Positions 46,549 to 56,524 are shown, counted from the first letter of the stretch. The stretch is 64,000 nt of DNA from Balneolaceae bacterium (GCA_020832285.1 JAFIFB010000120.1:62001-126000); one strand, 5' to 3'. The notes: generated by a model not told the origin, from the letters alone. Translations and numbers: made by a program.

Positions 46549-49194
46549 ATGGATAAAATAAAACTTTGCATCATCTTGAGTGAAGGACGCAAAAAAATAA
46601 TAATGTTTAATTATTTTGCAGTTGCTGTTTTAGTATTGTTATTTGCAACCTTTTTTATTTCCGATGTAAGTGCACAAACACAATCAATTGAGATGAATGA
46701 GGACAGCGTCCCTGCTGATAATGAAGGACCTGCTACAACAATAGAAATTCCACTTTTTCACAATATTAATAATCCGAATGATAATGATTTCGATCCATAC
46801 TATCCTGAACTGACAGCAACCATTTCATTTGATAATTTTCCATATTCTGTTAGCCAGGCCACGGGTACCGGCAATCCACCAGTTGTTTTAGGGTGGAGAT
46901 TTAACCCCGAAGGTGAATTAGCTGATGGGATATCTACTGGGGTAGAAGAGGATATGGTCGTACCGTTTACTGCGTTGGATGAAAGTATAGATCCAGTTTT
47001 TAATGAGTATGACATTTCTGAAATGCAAGGATTTTACTCTTCTACAGAGCCAACCATTGGAGCAGGAATAGATTTTACAGCAAACAGAGGAGCATTTATT
47101 GCAGCCAGTTTTGAAGGGCTTGGAGGAAGTGGAACACCCTACGAATCAGGAGCACGTTATCATATCGCAGATATGACTATCGAGTTTAACAGGCCTGTAA
47201 CAAACCCCATTTTCCACTTTTTTGGACTTGGGGGTGTTTGGCAGTATGACTCTGAAGAACCAGATTTCAACTTTTACATAAATGCGGGAACTGTTGAGTT
47301 TGATTTGGTAACAGAAGGTATATCACTGGAAGTACTTTCGGCCAATCCAGGAGGTGAAAATGAAGAATTTGGCCTGGATGTTGTTGTAAATAACGGAACG
47401 ACACAAATTATAAATACCTGGAACATACCGGAAGTGATAGATACCGAGGATAGTGAACAAGATGACAGCGGTGTTGCGAATGGTTCAATCATTGTTAGAG
47501 GTGAAGATATTCAAGTTATTACTCTTCGGATGTTTGCAAGAGCAATAAATGATATAGATGCTGCCAGAGATGCTTACGCTACTGGTGCTATTCCTTGTTT
47601 AGTTGAAGAAGGCTGTTACTTAGGAGACTCTGGATTTGGATGGAATGGAGGTGCAACTGGTGAAGGTGGTGATGAAATACCCGAGTATAACATTGCTCAT
47701 GACCTATTTATCCTCAGTATAAGCAAAGAAGTCCAACCCGACGAAACCACCCTCACCGGCGACGAGTGCTTCCGCATGCTTTCCAACCCGATAGCCGGAA
47801 CAAATTTAAGCGAATTTCTTGCACCACTTTGGACACAAGGGCCTGAAGATTCAGATCACTCTGGATCTGATTTCCCCAATATATTTACTTGGGATATTGG
47901 AAGTTCGGCAAACTCTGGTTGGCAAGCATTAACGGAATCTGTTAGACTTGATCAGACTGAATTAGAACCATGGGAAGGCTTCTTAATGTCAGTTTTTGCT
48001 GATGAATTTGAGGCTGATCCTTATGCAGAATTTGTCGATTTTACACTTTCAGTAACGGGTTCTGAACATCCAACAGACCTACTTGATTTTTCTTCCAATG
48101 CAGGTGAAACAGATGGCTGGATATTGTTGGGCAATCCTTATAAAGATCCCATAAATATTTCAAACTTTTTTCAGAATTCTTCAGGTCTTGGAGAGTACGT
48201 CTATATTTGGGATCGTAATTATACCAGTGGAATAGAAGATCCTGAGCTGGCTGCCGGAGATTTCGGAACCTGGAGGGTGAGTACCGGAAGTACCGGGGAT
48301 ATTATAGACCATATAATTGCACCCTTCCAAGGCTTCTTTGTTCAAAAAAATGCGCAATTATCTGAAGTTGATTTTTCGAACAGAGATGATATAGTGGCAA
48401 GCGGGGGCGGGCAATTTTACGGTAAAGAAGCTGTCACCAATACCCTGCGCCTCGAAGTCAAGGGAGAATCGCTCTACAACTACATGTGGCTCGAATTTTC
48501 GCACGATGGCGATTTCAACAAAACACGGGGTGATGCACCTGCTTTAACCCCTCTTTCCACGGAATATGCTATGTTCGGCTCTCAAAAAGAGAATGGAGGA
48601 ATGTTTACCATCGGGCACTTCCCTACTCCGTCTGAGGATTTTGAAATTCCTGTGGCTTTCGAATCTACACGGCCGGGCACCTTCAAAATTACCGCAACCG
48701 ATTTTAATGTCTCATTCAGCAGCGACCTCTATTTCATCGATCTGCACAACGACAAGAGTATCCGCATCGATGAAAATTTCCGGTATGAATTTACAACCAA
48801 CCAGGCAGCAGCCAAACCAAACAGCTTTGAGCTCTCCTGCGGTGTGATGAACCCGCAAAATGCTGTGGCGGAATCGGGCCAACGGTTTATGATCTCCTCG
48901 CAGCCGCGCGATTCACAGAGCGAAATGCCCCGGGAGGTAGCTCTGAATCAAAACTACCCGAATCCATTCAACCCAACCACACAGATCACCTACGAACTCC
49001 CGCAGCATGCAGATGTACATCTTGTGGTGTACGACATGCTGGGCCGGGAAGTGGCCACTCTCGTAGAAGGCGCGGTTGAAGCAGGCGTGCACAGCGTCAA
49101 CTTTGACGGGGCCAATCTTTCAAGCGGCGTTTATATATACCGCCTCCAGGCCGGTAACACTGTTCTTTCACGCAAGCTTACTCTGATTAAATAA
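46549..49194 (+). CDS. Secreted protein with type IX secretion C-terminal sorting domain
   Basis: A protein of about 881 residues. I prefer the ATG at 46549, which has AAGGG six bases upstream; the ATGs at 46543 and 46603 are alternatives, the last giving the most standard signal peptide (LLFATFFISDVSAQ). The N-terminal 380 residues are Asp/Asn-rich and unrecognised. A middle module begins near DECFRMLSNPIAG, and the last 80 residues are a T9SS type A sorting domain with NYPNPFNPTTQITYELP, VYDMLGREVATL and SSGVYIYRLQAG. The protein is probably exported by Sec and then moved to the surface by T9SS. Base composition changes along the gene: the passenger region is AT-rich and the C-terminal part GC-richer. 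Confidence 0.85.
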   Translation: MDKIKLCIILSEGRKKIIMFNYFAVAVLVLLFATFFISDVSAQTQSIEMNEDSVPADNEGPATTIEIPLFHNINNPNDNDFDPYYPELTATISFDNFPYSVSQATGTGNPPVVLGWRFNPEGELADGISTGVEEDMVVPFTALDESIDPVFNEYDISEMQGFYSSTEPTIGAGIDFTANRGAFIAASFEGLGGSGTPYESGARYHIADMTIEFNRPVTNPIFHFFGLGGVWQYDSEEPDFNFYINAGTVEFDLVTEGISLEVLSANPGGENEEFGLDVVVNNGTTQIINTWNIPEVIDTEDSEQDDSGVANGSIIVRGEDIQVITLRMFARAINDIDAARDAYATGAIPCLVEEGCYLGDSGFGWNGGATGEGGDEIPEYNIAHDLFILSISKEVQPDETTLTGDECFRMLSNPIAGTNLSEFLAPLWTQGPEDSDHSGSDFPNIFTWDIGSSANSGWQALTESVRLDQTELEPWEGFLMSVFADEFEADPYAEFVDFTLSVTGSEHPTDLLDFSSNAGETDGWILLGNPYKDPINISNFFQNSSGLGEYVYIWDRNYTSGIEDPELAAGDFGTWRVSTGSTGDIIDHIIAPFQGFFVQKNAQLSEVDFSNRDDIVASGGGQFYGKEAVTNTLRLEVKGESLYNYMWLEFSHDGDFNKTRGDAPALTPLSTEYAMFGSQKENGGMFTIGHFPTPSEDFEIPVAFESTRPGTFKITATDFNVSFSSDLYFIDLHNDKSIRIDENFRYEFTTNQAAAKPNSFELSCGVMNPQNAVAESGQRFMISSQPRDSQSEMPREVALNQNYPNPFNPTTQITYELPQHADVHLVVYDMLGREVATLVEGAVEAGVHSVNFDGANLSSGVYIYRLQAGNTVLSRKLTLIK

Positions 49195-49217
49195 TCAGAT
49201 TCAGAGATAAATCTTTT

Positions 49218-49256
49218 AAAAAACCTGCCAGATTTTCCGATACCTGGCAGGTTTTT
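49218..49256 (+). terminator. Terminator of the T9SS cargo gene
   Basis: Stem AAAAAACCTGCCA / TGGCAGGTTTTTT with a 13-base loop, 24 bases after the stop. Confidence 0.85.
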
Positions 49257-49499
49257 TGTGTCTTTCTGTATTATTCACAAATAAATTTTTTCAGTGGATT
49301 CGGTGAGGGAGTGATTGTGTAACGGGGAGAGTGGGTGAAGAGGTGAGATCCGAGCGGTGCTGTATAAGGCGTAGGTATGGTTGTGAATGGTTTGTGCCCC
49401 ATTTTCTATTCAAACTGGTTACGGAATTGAGGAATAGAGTTTAGGGATTGATTCAGGGTCTGGCGTGTCGTCCCGTAACGGGACTTGGCTGGCATGGCC

Positions 49500-49870
49500 T
49501 TTCAACTAAAACCCCACAGTGAACTGTGGGGCTATGTTCGGTCGTCTCTGTGAGACTAAAGATCTCTTGTATATTTTGATCAAGTGGATTAGGGGTTTCA
49601 ATTGACTGAGCAGGTTTGTGATTTAAATCCCGTCAGGGATGACCGAAAGCAGCCCCATGATTAAGCGTGGGGTGAAAGGAGATGGCATTCAATTTCTGAG
49701 TCCCGGCAGGGACGGTACTACTGAGTGTCAAATGGAATTGTTTTTGGTTCACAACGCTGACAGATCCGGTGGGTACCGCCGAGGGGTCGGGACGCCGAGG
49801 TCGATGTCAGGTTGTTTGAATCGAATCTCTAAAGGCGTACGATCTGTGGGGCTATATTTCTACCTGCCCG
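49500..49870. repeat. Tract of short CCCGTxGGGA / CCCCACAGT-type repeats
   Basis: CCCGTAACGGGA, CCCCACAGTGAACTGTGGGG (49512-49531, a palindrome), CCCGTCAGGGATGA, GCCCCATGATTAAGCGTGGGG, CCCGGCAGGGACGG and TGTGGGGCTATATTTCTACC occur within 370 bases. These are typical intergenic repeat modules of this phylum. A short frame across them (49639-49926) is not credible as a gene. Confidence 0.55.
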
Positions 49871-49971
49871 GAAAAAGTTTTAAAAAATGGGGAAACTTCA
49901 GGCTAAAAAAAGAGTTCTCTTTTTAAACTCAATATTATCATATTGTCTGAGTATCATTTTCAGGCTTTTGT

Positions 49972-50562
49972 ATGAAGAAATTTTTTTGCCCGATAATTCT
50001 TGTTTTATTTCTGGTTTCGGAACAGGAGCTCTCTGCACAGGATGTTTATGATGAGCTTCAGTTAACGGTAACCGGCCACCGGCTTATGTCAGGTACTACC
50101 ATCTATGAGAACTGGAACGCTTCACCCGGTATCGGGTTTGAGGTAAATCTGCCCTACTATGCCGGCAACCTGGAACTGGGGATTCGGTATGTTCGCTTTG
50201 ATGAGTATGAGTTCGAAAATTCCGGATTTCATTCTCACTATCTTTTTGCAGGATGGAATTACAAATACCGAACATCAGAACATGTGTCCGTTATTCCGGG
50301 TATTCGGATCGGCAATATGTTCAATCTGCACGATCAGGATAAAATTTACGACGATGAATACCGCTTCAGTCGTGAAGAGAGTGAAATTTCCTATGAAGTA
50401 CAGCTTCGAATTCAGTTTGAAATGAGCCGCCACACAGCTTTTTATATTTCCGGAGCTTACAACAGAACCATTTTTAATATCCCGTTTTCTGCATGGTACG
50501 GTTCTGTAGGGCTGAGCGCAAAACTCGAAACACCTGCCTGGGTCAGAAGATTTCTCAAATGA
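49972..50562 (+). CDS. Small outer-membrane beta-barrel protein
   Basis: This 196-residue protein has a signal peptide ending EQELSAQ and alternating beta-strand segments with aromatic ends (LELGIRYVRFDEYEF, HYLFAGWNYKYR, ISYEVQLRIQFEM, HTAFYISGAYNR). It fits an eight-strand OmpX/OmpW-like barrel. Its stop codon overlaps the start of the next gene as ATGA, so the two are translationally coupled. No closer family was recognised. Confidence 0.7.
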   Translation: MKKFFCPIILVLFLVSEQELSAQDVYDELQLTVTGHRLMSGTTIYENWNASPGIGFEVNLPYYAGNLELGIRYVRFDEYEFENSGFHSHYLFAGWNYKYRTSEHVSVIPGIRIGNMFNLHDQDKIYDDEYRFSREESEISYEVQLRIQFEMSRHTAFYISGAYNRTIFNIPFSAWYGSVGLSAKLETPAWVRRFLK

Positions 50563-52547
50563 AGCAAATTAAGAGAGTCCTGTTTGTCATTTTGTTTATT
50601 GTTTTTCATAATCCTGTGTCAGGACAGGCCCTTTCCGAACTTGTGCCATCAGAAAGTGATTCAGTACATGCTTCTTATATCATGGGGACTGAAGATTACT
50701 TCTGGCAAACAGGCTGGAACTACTCTTCCATCGAGCGGATGTCGGTTATGATCAATTCGGGAAATTATGGGTTTTACGGCCCTCAGCCAACTTTTATGCT
50801 GAACGATATTCCATTTGACCCCACCTTTTTTGGAATAACCTATTCCCAGTTATTCCCGGTACCTTATTTAAGAGTAAAAAACAGAGAAATTCACCAGGCA
50901 TCTGGTGTTCATGAGGGTGTGGTCTACCATTCCGGATTAATGCAGATTCATTCGGAACCGTTAAAAAGGGGAATTTCCATTTTTGGATCCGGCCAGATAG
51001 GCCACAACAGCGGTGAGCCGGGCCCCTGGGTATTTGATCCCGAGAGCGTTTCACCCAACGTAGAACGTTTTGGCCCCTGGGTAGATGGCGGACTTTCTGT
51101 TAGCCTGGGAAACTGGTATGCGAAAGGGGTCTTGCGATACAACTCTTATGTCAATATCGATGAGTTTATACAAACCAGGTTGTTCAACACGCGAGGCTAT
51201 CCCGAAGAAAATCTCTGGCTTGACCTGGAAGCAACCACAACCCTGGGTTTGGCAGAAGCTGGTTATGATGGCAGGTATGCAACGATCCGCCTGCAAGGCA
51301 TACAATCGGAAAGCAAAGAGTTTCTGTTTTTTCAGCCCCTTGCAAGAGAGGTGCCAACCGGACTCACTACTGAACAATACTCTGCTCTGGCTAACTTTCG
51401 GTTTAATGATCAAACAGGGATCCGCACCTTGTTTCAGCTCAGGGAAAAAGCCACGGAATACCGAAGAAACCGTTTTGATCACAGCTTCGGGTGGGCACAA
51501 ACCAAACAGATTTTCAGGGGATCATTTTACCAAAGAGGAAGAACATTTGCCCTTGATGTTGGGGCGGAAACAGAATGGACTGAAACAGAAGCTCGCGGAA
51601 TGGATCGGGAAGATCTTTCCATTTTATCATTTTTCTTGAAACCTGAATTTCGGATTTCGGAGGATGTCCGGGTTGGAACAACAGCTGTCGTACAAACCAA
51701 AGAAGATTCCAGTCCTGTGGTCCAGTCTTCTGCATTTATTCATGCATATCTGTCACCGGGCTGGGATACAAAGATTAAAGTGAGCCATGAAGAACTCTAT
51801 CCGCAAATTTCAAATCCAGTGGATGCCTGGTCAAGGAGTGGGTACGATCTGTACATGAGCCTTGGAATTTTGTCCAATCTCCCGCCGGAAATTGAAAATA
51901 ACCGCCTTCGTTCATTTTCAAACCACCACTATTTCAATCTTTCCCCTTCCATCAACCTGGAAGCTAATATAAGTTTGGTACAGCACCTGTCTCTGAATAT
52001 TCCTGCACAGTATCCGCATTACAACCGTTCCTTCAATACCCACCCCGGTTTATACACAATTCATAGAGAAAGCGGAACACACCTGCGTGCGGGTATCACT
52101 ATTTCTCACTCCTGGAATGACAGGCTGGCCCAGCGGATGGATTTAAGTCTGAACAGAACTCTAGAAGGGAGTGAAGAATACCGTCAATATCAGCAAATGT
52201 CACCCGCTTACCACCTTCAGTATTCGTTCTCTTTTAAGCCTTATCACGATATTAAACTGGGGTTAAACGCAGAATTTATGCCCGAAAGAAACTGGAGTGA
52301 ATTTGAAAACCTTGATGGCAGGCTGAACCGCTCTTTTCACGTGCAATTTCCCTATTCGTATTATCGGTTCAGCAGCACATTGCCACAGATGATCAATGTG
52401 GATGCACGCGTATCCAAATGGTTTTGGCAGCAGCGTTTGCGCGCTTCACTGCTCCTGAAAAATCTTCTGAATAACCACTACCAAACCCATCCAATGGGAG
52501 TGAGAGAGAGTTTTGGTTATATGGTTCGACTTGAGATGAGGTTTTGA
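50559..52547 (+). CDS. TonB-dependent receptor-like outer-membrane barrel protein
   Basis: A 662-residue protein starting at the ATG that overlaps the preceding stop (ATGA); the frame is open further upstream, but the signal peptide RVLFVILFIVFHNPVSGQ fits this start. Residues 45-150 resemble a plug (YGFYGPQPTFMLNDIPFDP, LRVKNREIHQASG). The remainder has barrel strands ending LRASLLLKNLLNNHY and a final Phe. No carboxypeptidase-like domain and no obvious TonB box are visible, unlike the SusC proteins. The coupled small barrel suggests a two-protein outer-membrane unit with unknown cargo. Confidence 0.75.
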   Translation: MKQIKRVLFVILFIVFHNPVSGQALSELVPSESDSVHASYIMGTEDYFWQTGWNYSSIERMSVMINSGNYGFYGPQPTFMLNDIPFDPTFFGITYSQLFPVPYLRVKNREIHQASGVHEGVVYHSGLMQIHSEPLKRGISIFGSGQIGHNSGEPGPWVFDPESVSPNVERFGPWVDGGLSVSLGNWYAKGVLRYNSYVNIDEFIQTRLFNTRGYPEENLWLDLEATTTLGLAEAGYDGRYATIRLQGIQSESKEFLFFQPLAREVPTGLTTEQYSALANFRFNDQTGIRTLFQLREKATEYRRNRFDHSFGWAQTKQIFRGSFYQRGRTFALDVGAETEWTETEARGMDREDLSILSFFLKPEFRISEDVRVGTTAVVQTKEDSSPVVQSSAFIHAYLSPGWDTKIKVSHEELYPQISNPVDAWSRSGYDLYMSLGILSNLPPEIENNRLRSFSNHHYFNLSPSINLEANISLVQHLSLNIPAQYPHYNRSFNTHPGLYTIHRESGTHLRAGITISHSWNDRLAQRMDLSLNRTLEGSEEYRQYQQMSPAYHLQYSFSFKPYHDIKLGLNAEFMPERNWSEFENLDGRLNRSFHVQFPYSYYRFSSTLPQMINVDARVSKWFWQQRLRASLLLKNLLNNHYQTHPMGVRESFGYMVRLEMRF

Positions 52548-53027
52548 CACAATCCGGGGGATCAATAAAAATTGATCTGCTAATTGCGACTGAATACCTG
52601 AAGAATATTAGCATTTAAATTGATAATAACTGAATGATTGGTTCTCGCAGAGTTCCGCTGATTGATGCGCGGATTTTCGCAGAGAGTTCATCGAATCATT
52701 GTTTATTACTTTGTACAACACTGAGATGAACTCACTAATCAGAAGAAATTGGTTGGTAATAGGAATAAGATTTAAATCTGAGCTTAGTTTAATGTTAACA
52801 AGTCATTACCCCTCAAGGTTCTGTAAACACGAAATCCAGCACGTACAATATCATGAAGACAAGCTGTCAACTGAAGTAATGTGTCTTGTATCCATATAAT
52901 TGCAGATAGAATTGAAAAACTGATCTATTGAGTTTCTCCTGAATGCGTTATTTTTGGCACACCACCTGGTTTAAGATAATGTTGATGTATCATCATGTTG
53001 CATCTGAAAAAGCTTACATGTAATTCT
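52548..53027. other. Intergenic region with TCGCAGAGTTC direct repeat
   Basis: About 480 bases. At 52645-52690 TTCTCGCAGAGTTCCGCTG is followed by GCGCGGATTTTCGCAGAGAG, a decayed dispersed motif. A 66-codon frame here (52699-52899) has no protein-like features. Nothing else was recognised. Confidence 0.4.
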
Positions 53028-54146
53028 ATGAAAGCTACTAATAAAATTTCGATCACTTTTATGTTGATGTTAATCATTACCGGAATATCATTTTTTGAGA
53101 ATCTGTTCCGGAATAATGAACAAGTGATGTTTTATCACAGCTATGCTTATCAGGACGGGGAGGAGTGGGTGATTCCGATGCGTCTATATGTCTATGAATA
53201 CCGGCCATCTATCCAGCGGCTTGTTACCAGTCTTATTCGCCGGTCGTGGGACCTGTCTGATGAAGAGGCGGCACGTGTAAACATGAGAATTCAGGATTTT
53301 GTGGTCGACAGTGAATCGCGCGAAACGGTCCTGTTTTCATTTGAAAACGATCCCCAGAATGAGATTTTTGTACTCACAGACGAGTACGGTGAAGTACTGA
53401 GAACCGATCTAAACGGTGTTGTTAAAGGAGAGATTCGTTTGTCTGAAGATCGGATGGAAGAGATAACGGCTGTACAAAATCCCGAAAACGGCTGGCTTAA
53501 AGTCCGTGCAGTTTCTCCTGATCATACTGGGGAGGGATATATCAAACCGGTTTCTCCTTATGGCACTTCCGTAATTTCTGATGTGGATGATACTGTGAAA
53601 ATCACCGAAATACCTGCCGGGGCAGGCATTGTGGTGAGAAACACCTTTTTTAAAGAATTTTCACCTTCAACAGGTATGGCAGAGATGTACCACAATTTTG
53701 GGGATGATGTTTTCTTTCACTACGTCTCGGGATCGCCCTGGCAGCTTTTTCGAACTTTATCGGGCTTTCTTTTTGGCGATGATGTGGATTTCCCTAAAGG
53801 TACCTTTCACATGAAGAGCGTCACCAAAAACTTTTTGAGCCTCAATACCTGGCGCGATTTGAGCGATTTGGTGCTAAACGAAGATGTGACACTTGACCAG
53901 AAAGTGCGTCAGATTACTGAGATATTTGAGCATTTTCCTCACCGGGATTTTATTCTGATTGGGGATTCCGGTGAAGCTGACCCCGAAGTTTTCAACCTGA
54001 TCCAACATACCTTTCCCGATCAGGTAAAAGAAATTTACATCCGCGATGTAGTAAACGCCCGCGAACTTACCCCGGAACGCCTTCAAGGGATGCAGGTTAT
54101 CCCGGCTCCAACCATAGAACGGGGCGTCTCACAGTTTGATCATTAG
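53028..54146 (+). CDS. App1-family (DUF2183) HAD-type phosphatase, envelope-anchored
   Basis: 372 residues from the ATG at 53028; the open frame reaches 52995, but this start gives a compact N-terminal anchor (ISITFMLMLIITGISFF). The C-terminal half is the App1 phosphatidate phosphatase-like domain with the catalytic DVDDT (Asp185-Thr189), SGSPW near residue 242 and GDSGEADPE near residue 310. The N-terminal half is a beta domain typical of bacterial homologues. It probably dephosphorylates a lipid or other phosphoester at the membrane. It has no operon partner: the next gene is on the other strand. Confidence 0.85.
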   Translation: MKATNKISITFMLMLIITGISFFENLFRNNEQVMFYHSYAYQDGEEWVIPMRLYVYEYRPSIQRLVTSLIRRSWDLSDEEAARVNMRIQDFVVDSESRETVLFSFENDPQNEIFVLTDEYGEVLRTDLNGVVKGEIRLSEDRMEEITAVQNPENGWLKVRAVSPDHTGEGYIKPVSPYGTSVISDVDDTVKITEIPAGAGIVVRNTFFKEFSPSTGMAEMYHNFGDDVFFHYVSGSPWQLFRTLSGFLFGDDVDFPKGTFHMKSVTKNFLSLNTWRDLSDLVLNEDVTLDQKVRQITEIFEHFPHRDFILIGDSGEADPEVFNLIQHTFPDQVKEIYIRDVVNARELTPERLQGMQVIPAPTIERGVSQFDH

Positions 54147-54291
54147 TTAATGGTTGATCCTAAGATGAAAAAATCTATTACTTACACCAATTAACTATTA
54201 AGGACAATGCCATGATCGAATATCGCTACGTCGTTACATCTAAAAAATCGAATATCATTACTTTTTTTGGTTCAAGATATTGTTAATTTAA

Positions 54292-54320
54292 GATTTAACG
54301 ATTTAACGATTTAACGATTT
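54292..54320. repeat. Short tandem repeat of GATTTAAC
   Basis: About three and a half units of an 8-base repeat lie between convergent genes. It is too short for a functional claim. Confidence 0.7.
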
Positions 54321-54374
54321 GGCAATTTAAGTAAGTTGTTATTAATATTTCCCAACACACAACACACAACCACA

Positions 54375-55115
54375 CTACATCCTCCTGCTGATCATAATCA
54401 AACGTGAGCTCTTCTCCGCATTAAAAGGTTTTCCGGTATAATCCCCGTAAATATTTTCGATTGAGAAACCACACTCATCCAAGCTATCTTTGAACCAGTT
54501 CAGGTCATAAAGTTTCACTCGTTCCTGGTAATGTACCGGTTCATCCAGTGATGGGTTTTTAAAAGTGATATCTTTGAAAACCATTTCATCTTTTATGTAA
54601 CGACGGATCTGAAAGTCGATCTCTTTAAATGAGCCGCGATCTTCGGGTATTATCTCTCTTTTTATCTGTGCAGCGTTCAGGAAATCGATTACAAAGACCC
54701 CTTTCGGGCGGAGCATCTGTCTTGCACTTTTCAGTACGCTCATGTTTTCATCATCATCCAGAAAGTATCCGAAGGTAGTGAACAGGTTCAGGATTGCATC
54801 GAAGGTTCCGTCTAACGGTTCACGCATATCTCCGGTTAAGAATTCAACATTTTTCAGATTTTTATCGGATGCCCGTTTTTTGGCTTTTCTGATCGCTTCC
54901 TCCGAGAGGTCCACACCTGTCACACGATATCCCCGTTCGGCAAGGGTGATAGAATGGCGTCCTCTGCCACAGCCGAGGTCAAGTATCTTCGGATAGTTCT
55001 CTTTGGGAATTGCTTCCTCAATCAAGCCGGCAAGTTGTGCGGCTTCTTTTTCATTTCGGTTGGCGTATAATTTTTCGTAGAGAGGGCTGTCAAACCATTC
55101 CTCAAACCAGCTCAT
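54375..55115 (-). CDS. Class I SAM-dependent methyltransferase
   Basis: This 246-residue Rossmann-fold methyltransferase has motif I KILDLGCGRGRHS (residues 43-55), the acidic strand-2 end VTGVDLSEEAI, and LTGDMREPLDGTFDAILNLFTTFGYF for motifs around strand 4. The C-terminal half resembles the methyltransferase type 11/25 group, which acts on small molecules. Substrate is unknown. It is read divergently from pyrF. Confidence 0.88.
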   Translation of the reverse strand: MSWFEEWFDSPLYEKLYANRNEKEAAQLAGLIEEAIPKENYPKILDLGCGRGRHSITLAERGYRVTGVDLSEEAIRKAKKRASDKNLKNVEFLTGDMREPLDGTFDAILNLFTTFGYFLDDDENMSVLKSARQMLRPKGVFVIDFLNAAQIKREIIPEDRGSFKEIDFQIRRYIKDEMVFKDITFKNPSLDEPVHYQERVKLYDLNWFKDSLDECGFSIENIYGDYTGKPFNAEKSSRLIMISRRM

Positions 55116-55218
55116 ATCAATCCGTTAAATTTTGAATAAAAAATGTTAATGCAGCGGTGAAGGCCTTATCTTTGGCTTTAATATTTTCTGTTGTAAAAGT
55201 AAGGAGCCACCAGTTTTT

Positions 55219-56058
55219 ATGAATTTTACTGAAAAGTTAAGGAAGTCCGTTTCATCAGCCAACTCTGTTTTGTGCGTGGGCCTTGATCCGGTCCCGGAAC
55301 GGATTCCGCGGCCGCTGAAAGATGCTTTCCCCGAACCATCCCGCCAGATGCTGGAGTTCTGCCGGAGGGTGATTGAAGCTGTAAAACCTCATGCCTGTGC
55401 ATTCAAACCCAATACGGCCTTTTTCGAAGCGATGGGAAGTGAAGGATGGTCTGTGCTCGAGCAAGTGGTTGAGATGGTGCCTTCGAACCGGGTGCTGATT
55501 ATCGATGCAAAACGCGGAGACATCGGGAATACAGCGGCACAGTATCGAAAAGCTCTTTTTGACAATCTCAATGCAGATGCAGTCACCCTCAACCCGCTGA
55601 TGGGGCTCGACACACTTGATCCTTTCCTGGACGATCCTGCCAAAGGACTTTTTATTCTTACAATGACATCAAACAGGGGTGCGGGCGACTTTTTACAGCG
55701 CCGGTTTGAAGGGCGGATGAGCCTTGGAGAATACATTGCCGAAGAAATTGCTAAAAAACAGACCAAAAGTAAGACTCATCTCGGAATGGTGGTAGGAGCC
55801 ACGCAGGGGGAGTCGGCTGCTTCTGTGATGGGAGCTTTCCCGGAAGCCCATCTGCTTATTCCAGGAATCGGTGCGCAGGGGGGATCGGTTGATGAACTCG
55901 CCCGGATTACACAAAATCATAAAGGGATCCCCGTTATAAGCTCATCCAGATCGATTATTTACGCCGGTGGTGATGAAACCGGATGGATGGAACAGGTTGC
56001 CCATAAAGCAGCAGAGGTAAAAGAGTCGCTCCGAAAAATTACCGATAGATATGTCTGA
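55219..56058 (+). CDS. pyrF: Orotidine 5'-phosphate decarboxylase
   Basis: This 279-residue enzyme, of the longer bacterial type, carries out the last step of UMP synthesis. The catalytic DAKRGDIGNT is at residues 96-105 (Asp96, Lys98, Asp101). Other family features are LCVGLDPVPERIP, FKPNTAFFE and the phosphate-binding SSRSIIYAG near the C-terminus. Its end overlaps the start of rnhA by 8 bases, which implies cotranscription and coupling. Confidence 0.95.
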   Translation: MNFTEKLRKSVSSANSVLCVGLDPVPERIPRPLKDAFPEPSRQMLEFCRRVIEAVKPHACAFKPNTAFFEAMGSEGWSVLEQVVEMVPSNRVLIIDAKRGDIGNTAAQYRKALFDNLNADAVTLNPLMGLDTLDPFLDDPAKGLFILTMTSNRGAGDFLQRRFEGRMSLGEYIAEEIAKKQTKSKTHLGMVVGATQGESAASVMGAFPEAHLLIPGIGAQGGSVDELARITQNHKGIPVISSSRSIIYAGGDETGWMEQVAHKAAEVKESLRKITDRYV

Positions 56059-56503
56059 TAATCTTCCGGTTGTAATTCTGTACACCGATGGTGCTTGCAG
56101 CGGAAATCCCGGCCCGGGAGGATGGGGGGCATTGCTGATCCACAAAAATATGGAAAAAGAGCTGAGTGGTGGTGAACATCACACCACAAATAACCGCATG
56201 GAGATGCAAGCTGTAATTGAGGGCCTGAAAGCACTGAAACGACCCTGTCATGTAAAAATTCACAGTGACAGTGCTCTTATTGTAAACGCATTCAATAAAA
56301 GATGGATTGATGGCTGGCAAAAGCGGGGCTGGAAAAAAGCCGATAAAAAACCCGTAGAGAACAAAGAGTTGTGGCAGAAAATGCTACAGCAGACAGAGAA
56401 ACATCGCGTTGAATGGATAAAAGTAAAGGGTCACTCCGGTAATGAGCTGAATGATCGTGTAGACCGGCTTGCAGTGGAGGCTTCTAAAAAACATCAGAGG
56501 TGA
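56051..56503 (+). CDS. rnhA: Ribonuclease HI
   Basis: This 150-residue enzyme degrades RNA in RNA-DNA hybrids. The four acidic residues of the DEDD site are visible: Asp13 (YTDGACSGNPGPGGWG), Glu51 (NNRMEMQAV), Asp73 (IHSDSALIVNAF) and Asp135 (NDRVDRLAVEA). The basic handle (KRGWKKADKKP) is present. The start overlaps pyrF in another frame; this ATG is the only one consistent with the family's N-terminus. Confidence 0.95.
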   Translation: MSDNLPVVILYTDGACSGNPGPGGWGALLIHKNMEKELSGGEHHTTNNRMEMQAVIEGLKALKRPCHVKIHSDSALIVNAFNKRWIDGWQKRGWKKADKKPVENKELWQKMLQQTEKHRVEWIKVKGHSGNELNDRVDRLAVEASKKHQR

Positions 56504-56524
56504 TGATATTCCTTTTTATCCTGT

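Noticed and set aside
49639-49926. 95-codon frame after the T9SS cargo gene
   Set aside because: It runs through a tract of short intergenic repeats (CCCGTCAGGGA, CCCCATGATTAAGCGTGGGG) and the translation has no protein-like pattern.
52699-52899. 66-codon frame upstream of the App1-like gene
   Set aside because: No recognisable feature and no neighbour context; length is within chance expectation.
54292-54320. Tandem GATTTAAC units considered as a CRISPR or regulatory array
   Set aside because: Units are contiguous 8-mers without spacers, there are no cas genes, and the tract is under 30 bases.
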